Part shown: positions 33,540-46,015 of the stretch, piece after piece
Layout of the letters: the number at the start of each line of letters is the position of its first letter
Position numbering within the stretch: position 1 is the first letter of the stretch
DNA from: Patagioenas fasciata
Taxonomy: Eukaryota; Chordata; Aves; Columbiformes; Columbidae
Assembly: GCF_037038585.1 (NCBI RefSeq)
Contig: NW_027288732.1
Coordinates: forward strand, 3,100,001-3,164,000
Direction of reading: 5' to 3'
DNA: 64,000 bases
The notes under the pieces: generated by a model
The model's database searches: none
What the model saw: only the letters and a program-made list of their open reading frames with translations
Told to the model about the DNA's origin: nothing
Program-made: the position numbers and the translations under genes

Positions 33540-34830
33540 TTCAAAGGTAAAGCAAAGACCCTGTTTGCTGTGTGCAGCCAGGTCTCCAAGGAGAGCAGGT
33601 GGGAGCTGGTGCAAAGGAGCTGGCACATCCAGCTGCAGACTGCAGTGGAGAAGTCTGGTGTAAGGAAAAGGGATGCAAGGCCCAGGGGGCCAATGAGAGA
33701 AACGATGGGGTTGGGGAGGTGAGGAGCAAGGTTGTGCACACGGTGTGAGAGCTCCAGGGACAGCTTCTCCAGCCAGTCCAGACCTGCTTAGGAGAGACCC
33801 TGGATCAACATCAGATAATGCTGCAATCAGGTCTTCTGCAAACTGATAAGTAATAAAATGCACCCTTTACAATAGAAAGACATTGTTGTCAGAAGCTTTT
33901 TGAAATCATTCTCCATTATTACACCAAGAAAACTCTCTGATTAACTAGAGAAGACTGAAAGACAATTACAAGAAGAGACATGGTTTGATAGAGCTTTCTT
34001 CAGTGTAATGAGCCCCATGGTGCATTTGGTGCTGAGTCCTTGAACATTACTCATGTGCTGGGAGGAGATTGCACAAACCTTTCCAGAAGTCAAAGCCAGA
34101 AGAAAAAAGTACTAAGTACCTTGAAGTATTAATGAGTTCCACTGAGGGCAAGTACCAGCAGAGCCTCCCCAGGGACTCGTTAGAGCAGAGAATTGGAGGC
34201 CATGGTGGCAGATAAACAAAGGGAAATGTGCAGGCAGCTGAGGTGCTGAGAAAACCCTGGTTTTGTTGGGTGAAGCAGAGAGGCCAAGGCCTGACCCCCA
34301 GCCCCTGGGAAGGCAGATCCTGTCCCTCACACATTGCTCAGGGCTCTTCCTGGGCCAGGGGTATGTGGCCTGTGTGATGCTGAGTGAAGGACAATGGTGT
34401 GACAGTTCCCAGCCTTCCTGGGGGTGTGCAAGGAGGCCATGAGGTGCCCCAGTGCCTCAGGACAACATGTCTCCTCACAGGCCTTGGTGGCAGAGGCCAT
34501 GGCCATAGCTAAGGGGACAAAGACTTGGGTTCTCTTGGTGACATCCAGCCTTGCCAGTGCCCTTTGCCATCTCCACCACAGGTTGTCCTACACTGTCTCA
34601 CAGCTGCTTCTGTTTCCCTGCAGGCTGTAGACACCCATCTCGCTTCCTCCCCTTGCTCTCGCCCTGGTATTTCCAAACGTTGACTGATGTGTCTCCAGTC
34701 TCATGCTCTGTTCCTTGAAACACAAGGACATGGACTGATCTTATGCTCCTCCTGGATGATTTCTTGTGCCACAGCACTGCCATTTGGGTCACATTTCTCC
34801 CTCCTCATGTACAGTCTCCACGTTCCAAGC
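33540..34830 (+). repeat. Repeat block with family B copy 5, inverted copy of 15300-16500
   Basis: 33540-33760 is the reverse complement of about 16290-16500; 33990-34150 mirrors 15890-16060; and about 34230-34830 is family B. No gene is seen. Confidence 0.6.
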
Positions 34831-34864
34831 TGTGCTCTGTGGCAGTGTTTCTCTGCTGTAGAAA

Positions 34865-36225
34865 GGAGGACCCTGAAAAGTACTGACCTGTCAGCCTCTT
34901 ACCTGTGCCTGGGAAGATCATGGAACAGATCCTCCTAGAAGCTGTGCTAAGGCACAAGGAGGACAGGGAGGTGATTTGAGACAGGCAGCACATCTCTACC
35001 AAGGGCAAGTCCTGCCTGACTAACCCAGTGGCCTTCTACGATAGAGTAACTACATCAGTGGACAAAGGAGGGGCTATGGATGCCATCTATCTGGACTTCT
35101 GTAAAGCCTTTGAAATAGTCCCTCACCACATCCTTCTCTCTACATTGGAGAGATATGGATTTGATGACTGGACTGTTCTGCGGATGAGGAACTGTCTCAG
35201 TGGTCACACCCAGAGAGTGGTGGTCAATGGCACAATGTCTGGACGGACACTGGTGACAAGTGGTGTCCTTCATGGGTCCATACTGGGATCAGTACCATTT
35301 ATTATCTTCATCAGTGGCATAGTGGGATCAAGTGCATCCTCAGCAAGTTTGCAGATGACACCAAACAGAGTGGCGTTGCTGATACACCTGGGGGACAGTA
35401 GGGCATTCAGAGGGACCTGCATAAGCTGGAGAAGTGGGTTCATGTGAGTCTCCTGAGCTTCAGCAAGACCAAACGCAAGGTCCTGCATCTCCTGGGGCAA
35501 CCCTGGGTATCAGTACAGGCTGGGGATGAAGGGATGGAGAGCAGCCTTGACAAGAAAGATTTGGGGAAATTGGTGGGTGAAAGACTGGACTGGAGCCATC
35601 AATGTGTGCTTGCAGCCCAGAAGGTCAAATGTATCTTGGGCTGCATCCAAAGGAGCATGACCAGCAGGTCAAGGGAGGGGATTCTGCTCCACTCTGGTGA
35701 GAGCCCACCTGGAGTCCTGCATCCAGCTCTGGAGCCCTCAGTACAGGAAAGACATGGAACTGTTGGAGAGGGTCCAGAGCAGGGTCACCAAGATGATCAG
35801 AGGGATGGAACAGCTCTGCTGGCAGGACAGGCTGGGAGAGTTGGGGTTGTTAAGCCTGGAAAAGAGAAGGCTCCTGGGAGACCTTATTCCCATGTTTCTG
35901 TACTTAAAACATGTCGATAAGAATGATGGGAACAGACTTTTTAGTGGGGCTTGTTGTGATAGGACAAGGGGTGATGGTTTTGAACTAGAAGAGGGGAGAC
36001 TGAGGCCAGACATGTGGAAGACATTTTTCACAATGCGGGTGATGAAACACAACCACTGGTTGCCCAGAGAGGTGGTGGATGCCCCATCCCTGAAGAATTC
36101 CCAGGCCAGGCTGGATGGGACTCTGAGCAGCCTGATCTGCCTGAAGATGTCCCTGCCCATGGCAGGGGAGTCGGACTAGATGACTTTTGAAGCTCCCTTC
36201 CAACACTCTCTATGCTTCTATGATT
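34865..36225 (+). mobile_element. CR1 LINE, 5'-truncated, approximately 1.36 kb
   Basis: Runs from the RT region to the 3' tail. It encodes AIYLDFCKAFEIVPHHILLS at about 35090-35150, FADD codons at 35348-35359 (in a shifted frame), and a LFSGACCDRTRGDGFELEEG stretch at about 35937-35995. It ends GCTTCTATGATTCC near 36212-36225. Frames are interrupted. Confidence 0.85.
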
Positions 36226-36271
36226 CCTATCTCCAAGGAAAGCTCCACCATCTGGGAAATAGCCCTTCAAG

Positions 36272-38222
36272 CATAGAATCACAGGATCCTAGAACCATAA
36301 AATCATTTTATTTAGAGGAGACCATGAAGTCCAACCATAACCTAACTCTAGCACTAAACCATTTCCCAGAGAACCTTCTCTATACATCTTTTAGACACCC
36401 CCAGGAATGATGACTCAACCACTTCCCTGGGAACCCTAGTCACTGCTTCACAACCTTTTCCATGAAGAAGCGTTTCCTTATGTCCAATCTAAACCTCCCC
36501 TGGCACAACTTAAGGCCATTCCGTCTTGTCCTATCCCTCGGTACTTGGGAGAAGAGATCAACATCCTCCATGTTCCAACCTCTTTTCAGGTAGTTGTGGA
36601 CACTCATAAGGTCTCCCCTCAGCCTCCTGTTCTCCAGGTTAAACATCTCCTGTTCCCTCAACTGCTCCTCATCACACTTGCTCGTCAGCCCCTCACCAAC
36701 TCCGTTCCCTTCTCTGAACTTGCTCCAGAACCTCAAGGTCTTTTTTGTCATAAGGGGCTCAAAGCTGACCCCAGGACTCGAGGTGCAGACTCACCAGTCC
36801 TCAGTACATGAGAACAATCACTGCCCTAGTCCTGCTGGCCACACTATTGCTGATCCAACCAGGATACCACTGGCCCTATTTGGCCACCTGGGCACATGCT
36901 GGCTTAGGTTCAACCACTGTCAACAACAGCCCCAGGTCCTTTCCGTCCTCAACAAATTTCTAGCCGTTCTTCCCTCAGCCTGTAGCGCTGCCTGGGGTTG
37001 TTGTGACCCAAGTGCAGGACCCAGCATTTGGCCATGTTGAACCTCATACAATTGGCCTCAGCCCATCGATCCACCTGATCCAGATCTCTCTGTAGAGACT
37101 TCCTACCCTCTAGCAGGTCAACACTCCCAACAGACTTGGTGTCATCTGCAAACTTATTGAGGGTGCACGTGATCCCCTTGTCTAAATCCTTGATAAAGAA
37201 ATTAAACAGAACTGGCACCAATACTGAGCCCTGGGGACACCACTCATGACCGGCCACCAACTGGATTTGGCTCCGTTCACCACAACTCCTTGGGCCCGAC
37301 CCTCCAGCCAGTTCTTTATCCATCGCAGATACACCATCCAGGCCATGAGCTGCAGCTTCTCCAGGAGATGCTGTGGGAAACTGTGTCAAAGTCTTACTAA
37401 AGCTTCCCTGATCCCCTATACAGGGTGCCTTGTCATGGAGGAGATCAGGTTTGTCAAGCAGGACCTGCCTTTCTTAAACCCATGCTGCCTAGGACTGATC
37501 ACCTGGTTGTCCTGTGTCTGCCACATAATGGCACTCAGGATGATACGATCCATACTATTCCCTGGGACTGAGGTCAGGTTGACAGGACTATAGTTCCCTA
37601 GATCCTTCTTATGTCCTGTCTTGTAGATGGGTGTCACTTTCACCAACTTCCAGTGAACCGGGACCGCCCCACTTAGCCAGGATTGCTGGTAGATAATGGA
37701 AAGAGGCTCAGTGATGACCTCCGCCAGCTCCCTCAGCACCCTTGGTGTATCCCATCTGGCCCCATAGACTTGTGGGTGTTCAAGTGTTGTAGCAGGTCAC
37801 CAGCCATTTCCCTTGGATTTTTTGAGCTTCAATTTGCTCCCCATCCCTGTTTTCTGGCTCAGGGGGCTGCGGACCTGGAGCACAACTGTTCTGACTATTA
37901 AAGACTGAGGCAAGAAGGCCTCAGCCTTTTCCTAATCCTTGTCACTGTGTTTCCTCCTGCATCCAATAAAGGATGACGTTTCTCTTTACCTTCCTTGTGT
38001 GGATAATGTATTTATAGAAATATTATTTTTCCTTTATGGCACTGGACAGATTCAGCTCCAGTTGGGCTTTGGCCCTTCTGATTCCTTCCTGAACAGCTTC
38101 ATGACATCCCTGTATATCTCCTGGCTTGCCAGACTCTCCTTCCATAGGTTTTGAATTCTTTTATTCCTGAGTTCCACCTGAAACTCTCTGTTCAGCCAGG
38201 CTGGAGTCTTTCCCTTCTGGCT
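36272..38222 (-). mobile_element. CR1 LINE, 5'-truncated, approximately 1.95 kb
   Basis: The minus-strand element has a tail at about 36272-36300, FADD codons at 37141-37152, an RT stretch VITEPLSIIYQQSWLSGAVP at about 37660-37720, and an upstream part reaching about 38222. Its upstream end lands in the 3' flank of OR gene 3. Frames are broken. Confidence 0.85.
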
Positions 38223-38267
38223 TGTCTGAAGCGATGGATTAGAAAGCGGATGACAAAAATATCATGA

Positions 38268-38273
38268 TTTATT
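38268..38273 (-). promoter_or_regulatory. Candidate poly(A) signal of OR gene 3
   Basis: AATAAA on the minus strand lies about 97 bp after the stop. The surrounding 3' flank is related to those of OR gene 2 and the edge OR. Confidence 0.4.
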
Positions 38274-38369
38274 AAAAAATAAATACCACTAACACACACA
38301 CCCAGAAGTCTGGGCCTCTAATGAGTTACATTAAAACTGTTATCTGTTAGAGAGCAGTTGATGAGCACT

Positions 38370-39290
38370 TCAAATGCATCCCGTCATTAGTTTCCTCAAG
38401 GCATCCTTGAGCTCCTGGTTCCTCATGCTGTAGATGAGAGGGTTCACTGCTGGAGGCACCACCGAGTACAGAACAGACACCAGGTCCAGGGATGAGGAAG
38501 AAAGAGAGGGGGGCTTCAGGTGGACAAATACGGCGGTACTGACAAACAGGGAGACCACAGCCAGGTGAGGGAGGCAGGTGGAAAAGGGTTTGTGCCATCC
38601 CTGCTGAGAGGGGATCCTCAGCACGGCCCTGAAGATCTGAACATAGGACACCACAATGAACACAAAACATAAAAAAACTAAGAAGACACTGACAACAATA
38701 AGCCCAGCTTCCCTGAGGTAGGAGTGTGAGCAGGAGAGCTTGAGAATCTGGGGGATTTCACAGAAGAACTGGCCCAGGGCATTGCCCTTGCACAGTGGCA
38801 GTGAAAATGTATTGGTCGTGTGCAGCAGAGAATAGAGAAACCCAGTGGCCCAGGCAGCTGCTGCCATGTGGACACAAGCTCTGCTGCCCAGGAGGGTCCC
38901 GTAGTGCAGGGGTTTGCAGATGGCAACGTAGCGGTCATAGGACATGATGGTGAGGAGAGAATATTCTGCTGTAGCACAGAACAAGAGAAAAAAGACTTGG
39001 GCAGCACATCCTGTATAGGAGATGTTCCTGGTGTCCCAGAGGGAATTGACCATGGACTTGGGGAGAGTGGTGGAGATGGAGCCCAGGTCGAGGAGGGAGA
39101 GGTGGAGGAGGAAGAAGTACATGGGGGTGTGGAGGTGCTGGTCCCAGGCTATGGTGGTGATGATGAGGCCGTTGCCCAGGAAGGCAGCCAGGTAGATGCC
39201 CAGGAAGAGCCAGAAGTGCAAGAGCTGCAGCTCCCGTGTGTCTGTGAACGGCAGGAGGAGGAACTGGGTGATGGAGCTGCTGTTGGGCAT
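38370..39290 (-). CDS. Olfactory receptor, family-14-like (OR gene 3)
   Basis: Predicted 306-residue odorant receptor. It has NSS at 3-5, GN at 39-40, LHTPMYFFL at 53-61, C95 and C177, MSYDRYVAIC at 116-125, SY at 215-216, and NPLIY near 283-287 after a one-residue deletion before TM7. The TM6 motif reads HKPFSTC where the others have HKAFSTC, a substitution in the cytoplasmic end important for G-protein coupling in the family. The frame runs 27 codons further upstream, but an acceptor at 39314-39315 makes that part intronic, so the start is 39290 (MPNSSS). TM5 (about 196-210) differs strongly from the other two genes. The 5' flank is shared with OR gene 1. No lesion is seen. Confidence 0.94.
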   Translation of the reverse strand: MPNSSSITQFLLLPFTDTRELQLLHFWLFLGIYLAAFLGNGLIITTIAWDQHLHTPMYFFLLHLSLLDLGSISTTLPKSMVNSLWDTRNISYTGCAAQVFFLLFCATAEYSLLTIMSYDRYVAICKPLHYGTLLGSRACVHMAAAAWATGFLYSLLHTTNTFSLPLCKGNALGQFFCEIPQILKLSCSHSYLREAGLIVVSVFLVFLCFVFIVVSYVQIFRAVLRIPSQQGWHKPFSTCLPHLAVVSLFVSTAVFVHLKPPSLSSSSLDLVSVLYSVVPPAVNPLIYSMRNQELKDALRKLMTGCI

Positions 39291-39313
39291 TTGCTGGCTC
39301 TGCACATGGGGCA

Positions 39314-39315
39314 CT
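39314..39315 (-). promoter_or_regulatory. Splice acceptor of the coding exon, OR gene 3
   Basis: On the minus strand TTTTGCCCTGTGACAG precedes TGCCCCATG, with the AG at 39315-39314. It is weaker and more diverged than in the other two genes but in the same place. Confidence 0.5.
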
Positions 39316-41490
39316 GTCACAGGGCAAAACAGACAAGTAAGAGGAGACTTCTCTGAGGAAATCAAAGCCATTTCTCACACATCCTCCCCCTACTCCACAC
39401 CCCCTTCTCCTTCTTCCAGACCTTCCTCCAGCTGGAGTTCATCTTTGTCAAATGGAACCAAAACATGTCTCACCCTTTCCTAAGGTCTCAGCATTCACAT
39501 TGGAACCAGGACACACATGGCTCATTTCAAAAACCAAACAGCATTTTCTCTGTCACAGCAGCTTTGTGCTTATCTGTGGGGATTTCACATAACACACAGA
39601 TGCTGTAGGACAGGTTTGCATCCTGGATGGAAACTCACAGCTTGGAAGGAAACCTCAGTGACACAGCCAACAGTCCTAATGTCGGCATTTGATTCAGGGA
39701 GATTCAGCTCATTCCCCATCCCCACAGACTGCATTGCCCACGGCTCCACAGAGCAGAGAAAAGCTGGGACAACTGTTCCCATGGACACACCTGCAGGAAA
39801 GGACCCACAAGGTCAGGCTGTGACTCTGCAGCTGAAACTGCCATCCCGAGAGAGCCTGACAGCAAGAACAAGATCCCAACAGCAGTGACCCAGAGCAGGG
39901 GAGCAAGAAGGACAATGCGGTGAGGGTAGGTGTGAGAGAGGCCAGGGCAGAGGCAGCCGGGCACTCAGACAGCGTCACCCTTCCCCAGCTGTGCAGCCAC
40001 CTCCCAGACACCAACATTGCCGGGCAGCTGCTCTCAGCCCCTGTGCTCTGCAGAGGAACTGGAGCTCTGGCTGCACAGGAGCTGCTTCATGCCTTGGAGC
40101 CCCCGGCCCTGAGGGCAGAGGCTTTGCTGGGTGGGACAGGAGGCCAGGGGGCTGCTCACAGGAGGGATCTGCACTGCAGAGGATCACAGGGTCTTTTCTC
40201 TGTTCTCCCTCCCATAACCACTCCAGGTTTAGTTTCCTCTCATTTCTGATCATTTCCCTGCTGCCTGGAGATTGTCCCCCTGGGAGGTGTTTCCCTGTCC
40301 ATGCCTCTTCCCTGTCAGTGCTCACAGACCCCATCCCACCCTCTGTGCCCTCCCCCGGCCCTACAGATCCTGCCTGTTCACAGGGCACTGCCTGGGGGCA
40401 TCTTCCTGTTTGCAGGCTGGAAAACAGGACAGGTCAGACTAGTCTGATGGGTCCAGCCAAGGTGATGCAGGTGCTGTGCACAGGCAGAGGGGTGGTGAAG
40501 GGATGTTATGAGCCTTCTGGCAGATGTACTGATCACTCAGAGTTGCAGTTCAGGAGTCTCAGTGACTTGTTTAAGCATGAGAGCTCATTTTCATTTTATC
40601 CTTTCCTGCACCCCCCACTCCTTGGGAGAGGAAACTGAAAAGACAGGCGCAGGAAAGCTCCTTTTCTGTCTGGTAATCCTTGCACTGATCTTGTCCTTGA
40701 GGCATCCCCCTGGAAAAATCTTGGGGTGATCTGGAGGTGTGAGCAGTGCTGACCCACACCGCACCCTCTCCACAGCAGAAACACATTTCCTGCCCTATCG
40801 GGCTTGCTCCTTCATGTGACATCTTCTCCCCTCAGTATTGTTGGGATCTCCCCGGGCAGGCTGAGTGCTGACCCTGGCAGGCGGCAGAGTCCCTGCCCTG
40901 GCACAGCCCTGGGGTGCAGGGACCCTGCTCTGCAGGACAGCCCTGGGCACCCCTGGGAGGTCCCCCTGCAGTCACCCTCAGCAGAAGGTGCCATGATGCC
41001 CTTTCCCATTGATGGTGCTGCAGGGAAGCCCTGCTCTGGAGTGTGTTCTTCTCTACAACAGAGATACTGTGAGAAAGACCTGACAGATCCTGTAGATTGT
41101 GGGATGAATCATCTTTAGGGTCTCTCTCCAGGAAATGCAGCTGCATTGTCCTACAGCCAGAGACTTACCATGTAAGGACTGTGAAGATTTGTCTCTCAAT
41201 GAGCCCTCAGCAGCGAACCACCTACATTGCCTTTCCCCTCTCTCTGCCTGGCTCCTCTGCCCTTGGTGCTGCAGGCAGAGCCCTCAGCCCTGCTGCGTTG
41301 TGCAGAGGAGCTGCTCCTGGGCAGAGCTGTCTCTCTGCAGCGCTGCCGCTTGCCAGGAGCTCCCTCTGTCCCAGGAGCCCAGCCCAGCTCAGCAGCACAG
41401 GAGCAGCCCATGATGTCCCTTTCTCTGTCCCCTCTGGGTTCCCTCCATGTGTCCCTGGGGCTCCAAGGGCACATCCCTTCAAACAGCCTC
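39316..41490. repeat. OR gene 3 5' flank, direct copy of about 5761-8345
   Basis: About 39470-41490 follows 6345-8345 closely in the same orientation, differing by small indels. No conserved protein frame is seen. The unit OR plus 5' flank is therefore a direct duplication, 33 kb apart. Confidence 0.75.
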
Positions 41491-42239
41491 AAGTAATCAG
41501 TGATGTTGATTCTCTCTCCTCTAAACAGACACTTCTTGCCAGCATTGTGTTCTCTGTATTAAAAAATGAATCAGTATGAGAATCATATTTTCTTGTCCCA
41601 TCATTAGGCAGGACACCAGGAATGTTACAGCAAATTTCTGTAAACTGTGGATGGGAAATTCTTCATTTGAATGAGTTTAAGCATCATATTCTGGTTTTAT
41701 ACTCCTAGGTCTAGAGAGACATTCATCAATCTTTGACCATGTCATGTCTGTGCTCTGAGGCAAAGCCTTTGCACACATGGGCTCTTGGACACTTGGTACC
41801 AGTTTCTTGTGGCAGGTCAGAGCTGGGCTGGTGCCACAGCTGGGGTGGTTCAGCCCAGATGTGAGGCAATGTCCTCAGCCAGGGACCTGACTGGGGGAGC
41901 TGGAGCTGTCAGTGCTGCAGACAGAGCTGTGACACGGGTGGAATGAACTGCCAGGCAGGGTGGCAGAAGTGAGTTCATCTGGTCTGCAAGGACAGCAGCC
42001 TCCAAGCACAGAACAGCCCAGATCAGAACTCAGTCTGGACCTGTAAGGGAGTTCAAGGGCCCATAATGAGCTGTTACTACTGCAAGAACACTTAAAGGAG
42101 AAACAAAGACAGTGTGTGGCCACTGATCAATTTAATAAGGGAAAGAGGTGAGAATCACTGTGTCCTGTTGTCCTGTATCTTCACCAGCAATGTGTCCAGG
42201 CCTCTGTGACTTGAGACAGGAATCTGGAGGACAAGCAGC
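41491..42239. other. No gene recognised
   Basis: No supported coding frame. The text near 42180-42240 may be worn CR1. Confidence 0.4.
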
Positions 42240-42944
42240 ATAGGATGGGGATCAAGTCAGGGGCCACTGGAACTAACACTACCCTTTCCAGTCTATGGGA
42301 CAGCAGGGGCAGCATCCCAGGAGCTGAGACAGCAGGACGATGTCACAGGGAGGCCACTCTCCACCATCTTGGAAAGCTCATGGAGACTGGGGGGAGTCCC
42401 TGACCACTGGCAGCTCTCACACAGTGTGTGCACTTTTCAAAATGGCCAGTGGGTGAGCAGGGGAACTAAGGGCTGTGCCCCAGAACATGTCCACTGGGAC
42501 CCCATTTCTGGGTGTCTGGAAGAGAAGGTGACGGGGTTTACCCAGGGCAGGTTGTGCCTGTCCATCCTCTTTGCTTTCAGTGAGGAAAGGACAGGGTTTG
42601 GATGTGGGCAGAGCAGGGGTGGTCTGTTACCTGGAAGTCAGCAAGGCATTCAGCGTCATCCCCTACAATGTGCTTGTGCCCAAGTTAGGATATTATGGTC
42701 TGTGTCAGTGTGCAAGTAGACGGGTAAAAGGCAATTTGGATGGTTTGGCTTAGAAGGACAATAGATAAGGGGAAAAACTTTGCATTCCTGAGGACAGTCA
42801 AGCACTGGAAGCTGTTTCCCAGCAGTGCGCATCCATTCTACATCAGAAAGTTACCACAATGTGTTTGTATAGACCCCTCACTAATCTGGTCTGACTCTGC
42901 TTTGAGGAGGAGGTTGGTCAAGACACCTCTTGAGGTGCCTTAGA
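42240..42944 (+). mobile_element. CR1 LINE RT fragment, degraded
   Basis: About 42365-42440 encodes ESSWRLGGVPDHWQLSHSV, resembling the CR1 RT segment before PIFKKG. About 42625-42690 encodes LEVSKAFSVIPYNVLV, resembling DLSKAFDTVPH. Text near 42895-42940 is CR1 3'-like. It abuts the inner end of the right arm. Confidence 0.6.
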
Positions 42945-45854
42945 GACTGAATGACAGTGTCCTTCCTTCCTTCCTTCCCCTTCATGTTTCTGATTTGGAG
43001 AAAGCTCTCAGGTTCCCTCTGATCACAGAAATAATTCGCATGAGGCGCAAGGCTGCTTTACAAGTAACCATAAACAACCCTGATCACAACGTTTGTATCC
43101 TTTTTCATTTCCTGCAATCCAGCTTCCTCTTGTTTGCTGTCCTAATACCCTTCCAGAAAGAAAACACCACCTTGTTCATCCTTTCAGAGCAGGTTGTTCA
43201 AGAGGTGTCAGCATCCATGTACAGAGTCTGCACATCAGCCAGGCAGCAAAGCCACCGTTACAGAAATGCAGACGAGGCTCTTGACCAGCTCTTGAACCCA
43301 GATATCAGCGTGACGTGTCTGCTGAGATTCCCGGGAACACCTGAACTTTAAGTGCAGAGCATGTGAGTGCTGGTTGGGTATCCTGGATTGTCTCCTGAGC
43401 CATGTGGTGCTTCTGGCTGTGAAGAGAATCAAAACCAACATTTTCACTGGGTTAATTAATTTTACAGACTGTCACACAGGGAGTTGAAGGGAGCTCAGAA
43501 CTCCAGTCTCTGCTGTACTGTAAGGCTTGATACCCCATCCACAGGTACATTTTTAAATGGTCCAGATAGAGGGTGATCTTGCAAAAGTCACCCTTTGTGT
43601 CCCCAGGTGCATGGACGCTGCTCATGTGCCTCTGCAGAGAGTGGCAGAGGTTGGATCCCTTTCTCAGGAGAAACTCCTTGCTGGAAAGACACAGCTACAG
43701 GGCTGGCTCAACAAGGTTTTATTGCATTTCACTCGGCATCAGATTTGACATATTTGGTGCTTTTCTGTGATCATTTCTTCTGCACAGATGATCACAGAAG
43801 GACAACCATTTCATAAGAGTTGGTTACAAAGGCCCTGTCACGAACAAGAAATCTCACCGTGAGATCTGGAGGGAGTGAGGAAGATTATAACAAGCACCAG
43901 GAAGAACCAAGAAGCTCAAGACCTGTTCTGTAGAGCGTGAGGCCCTGAGCAGCAGTGACCGGCCATGTGTGGTGTGGGAGAGGGTCAGGAGATGTGGGGT
44001 AGAAAAGGGTGATGGCTGATGACTTCAGCAAATCCTTACAACCATGTCTGAGCCACAAGTGGAATGCGGCTGATATCTGGGGGTCAAAGAGGAATAGTAG
44101 AAAGATTGTTGTTGATTTTGGAAAGAAGGCAGGCTTTTTTGGACTAAGGATATATGGCAGTTCCATTTGCATGCTGTGGGCTTAGCTGTGCCTGGGAGAT
44201 GGGGAATGGCTGCTGCTGGGGTGTTTGTGCTCAGTCATGGCCCATGAGCTGATCCTGCTCTGCTCCTCTCTTACACTGCCCACACTTGGATGGACCTCAG
44301 GACTCTTCCATGAACCTGGTGGATGCATGGACCTCCTGGAGGGATGGGTATGGATCCAAATAGAGGATTCAAGCAAGTGTGGGACTGGGACAGCTCAGGT
44401 GATTGGTGACCATTGCGAGGTGTATGAAAGAAGTTGAATGGGTTTGGGGGACCTCACAGGCATTTCCAAGTCCTCAGAAAACCAGAGCCTTGTGGTTAAA
44501 GCAACAGCATTTGGCACCAAACCCACCCCCAAAACACAAAACACTCACAGTGACCACAGGCAGAGCCTGAGAAACCTTTGACTGAAAGGGTCTCCTTTGT
44601 CTGGTCCTGGGGTCAGGGCTTGGCCATTCTGGTGATGAACAAACGTCAAGGGCTGACGTGGCACCAGAGCCACCTCCACATCACCTTTACGACTGCTGAC
44701 CGTTGTCTCCAGGGACAGGGACTGCTTGTGTCAGCAATGGTCCTTCGTGGGGTCCCAAACACCCTCAGAAACTTGGGGTTTGTTTCTGCCCTTCAGGTCA
44801 TGACAGGTTTGTTCATTCTTTCAGTACCTGCAGTTCAGGATCGTGGCAGCAGAGGGCTCAGTAACATCCAAAACGCCCTTTCAAGACAATGCTCTCTGCA
44901 GCACTTTCCTAAAGGCTTCAAGTCTGGTGTGGATGATTTCAGAGATTTCAGAATTGTAGCCAAACAGTCAGCATTTCCATAATAAAGAGTAATAAAACCA
45001 AATCTCTAATATTTCCGTCACCCTCCCAAAACCCTTATTTCCACAACAGCTGGTATCAACAATATCCAATGAATATTGATCTAGAGAATCTCCTGAGAAC
45101 GACTGAATGTGTCAGAGAAGTGGGTGCCTAAAGCATCACTTGACCGAGGAGACAGGCCAGGACACCTCAAGAGGAGTCACACTCCTCTGTACCAAGAGGT
45201 GGGTGTTCCTGGGAATCTCAGATGCCACAGCACAGTGATACTTGTGTTCAGGGAGCTGTTCAAGTGACCCATCTCCTGTTCTGTAATGGTGTCTGAGTTT
45301 GCTCAGGTCACCCCTGACTTGAGCCCCATCCACTGCTGGGTGTTCTCCAGACTCCTGTCTTCAGGAACAAAGTCGCAGGAGACCTTGCTGGTGAAGATGG
45401 AGGCAAAGAAGCCATGAAGAACCTCAGTCCTGTCTGATTCTGCCCCTATAAAGTTCAGCAGCAAGCCCATGTTCTCCCTGTCTATTCCTTTTTTTTTTTT
45501 TGTAAGGAAGCTGTATCAGCTCATCTTGCTGCCCTCCGCCTCCCCTTTAGGTATCAAGTCCAGGGCAACTTTGGAATCATCTCTGCATCCGTGGCCAAGG
45601 TTTCTAAATTCCTCCTTTGTAGCTTCCCCTGCTTCCACCTCCTGTGTGATGCCTTTTTGCTCTGCAGCTCCATCAGTTCAGAGGAGCAGCCTCACAAGAT
45701 AAATGCTTCTTTTTATGGGTACTCGGAGGGATCATTCTTGTGCTTGGAGCAGCCTGTCCTATAAGGCTGATCAGATTTCCTGAGCTCCTTCACCCTCCAT
45801 GACTTTACCACATCACCACCTCTACCTGCCAAACCCCAGTATGTCAAAGTCTTC

Positions 45855-46015
45855 TCCTCTGGAGCCCACCAGCCTGTGCTCTGCTGCTGGCCTTCCTCCC
45901 TCCCCTCTGGTGCCTGGGACCCCACTGTGTCCTGGTCACAACAGCCAAGGTGGACACTCATGTTCACATCCCTCACCATCTCTTCCTTCTTCGTTGGTAC
46001 CAGATCCAGGTGAGC
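45855..46015 (-). mobile_element. CR1 LINE endonuclease fragment (mirror)
   Basis: Mirror of 28560-28740. The minus strand encodes EEMVRDVNMSVHLGCCDQDT. Confidence 0.55.
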
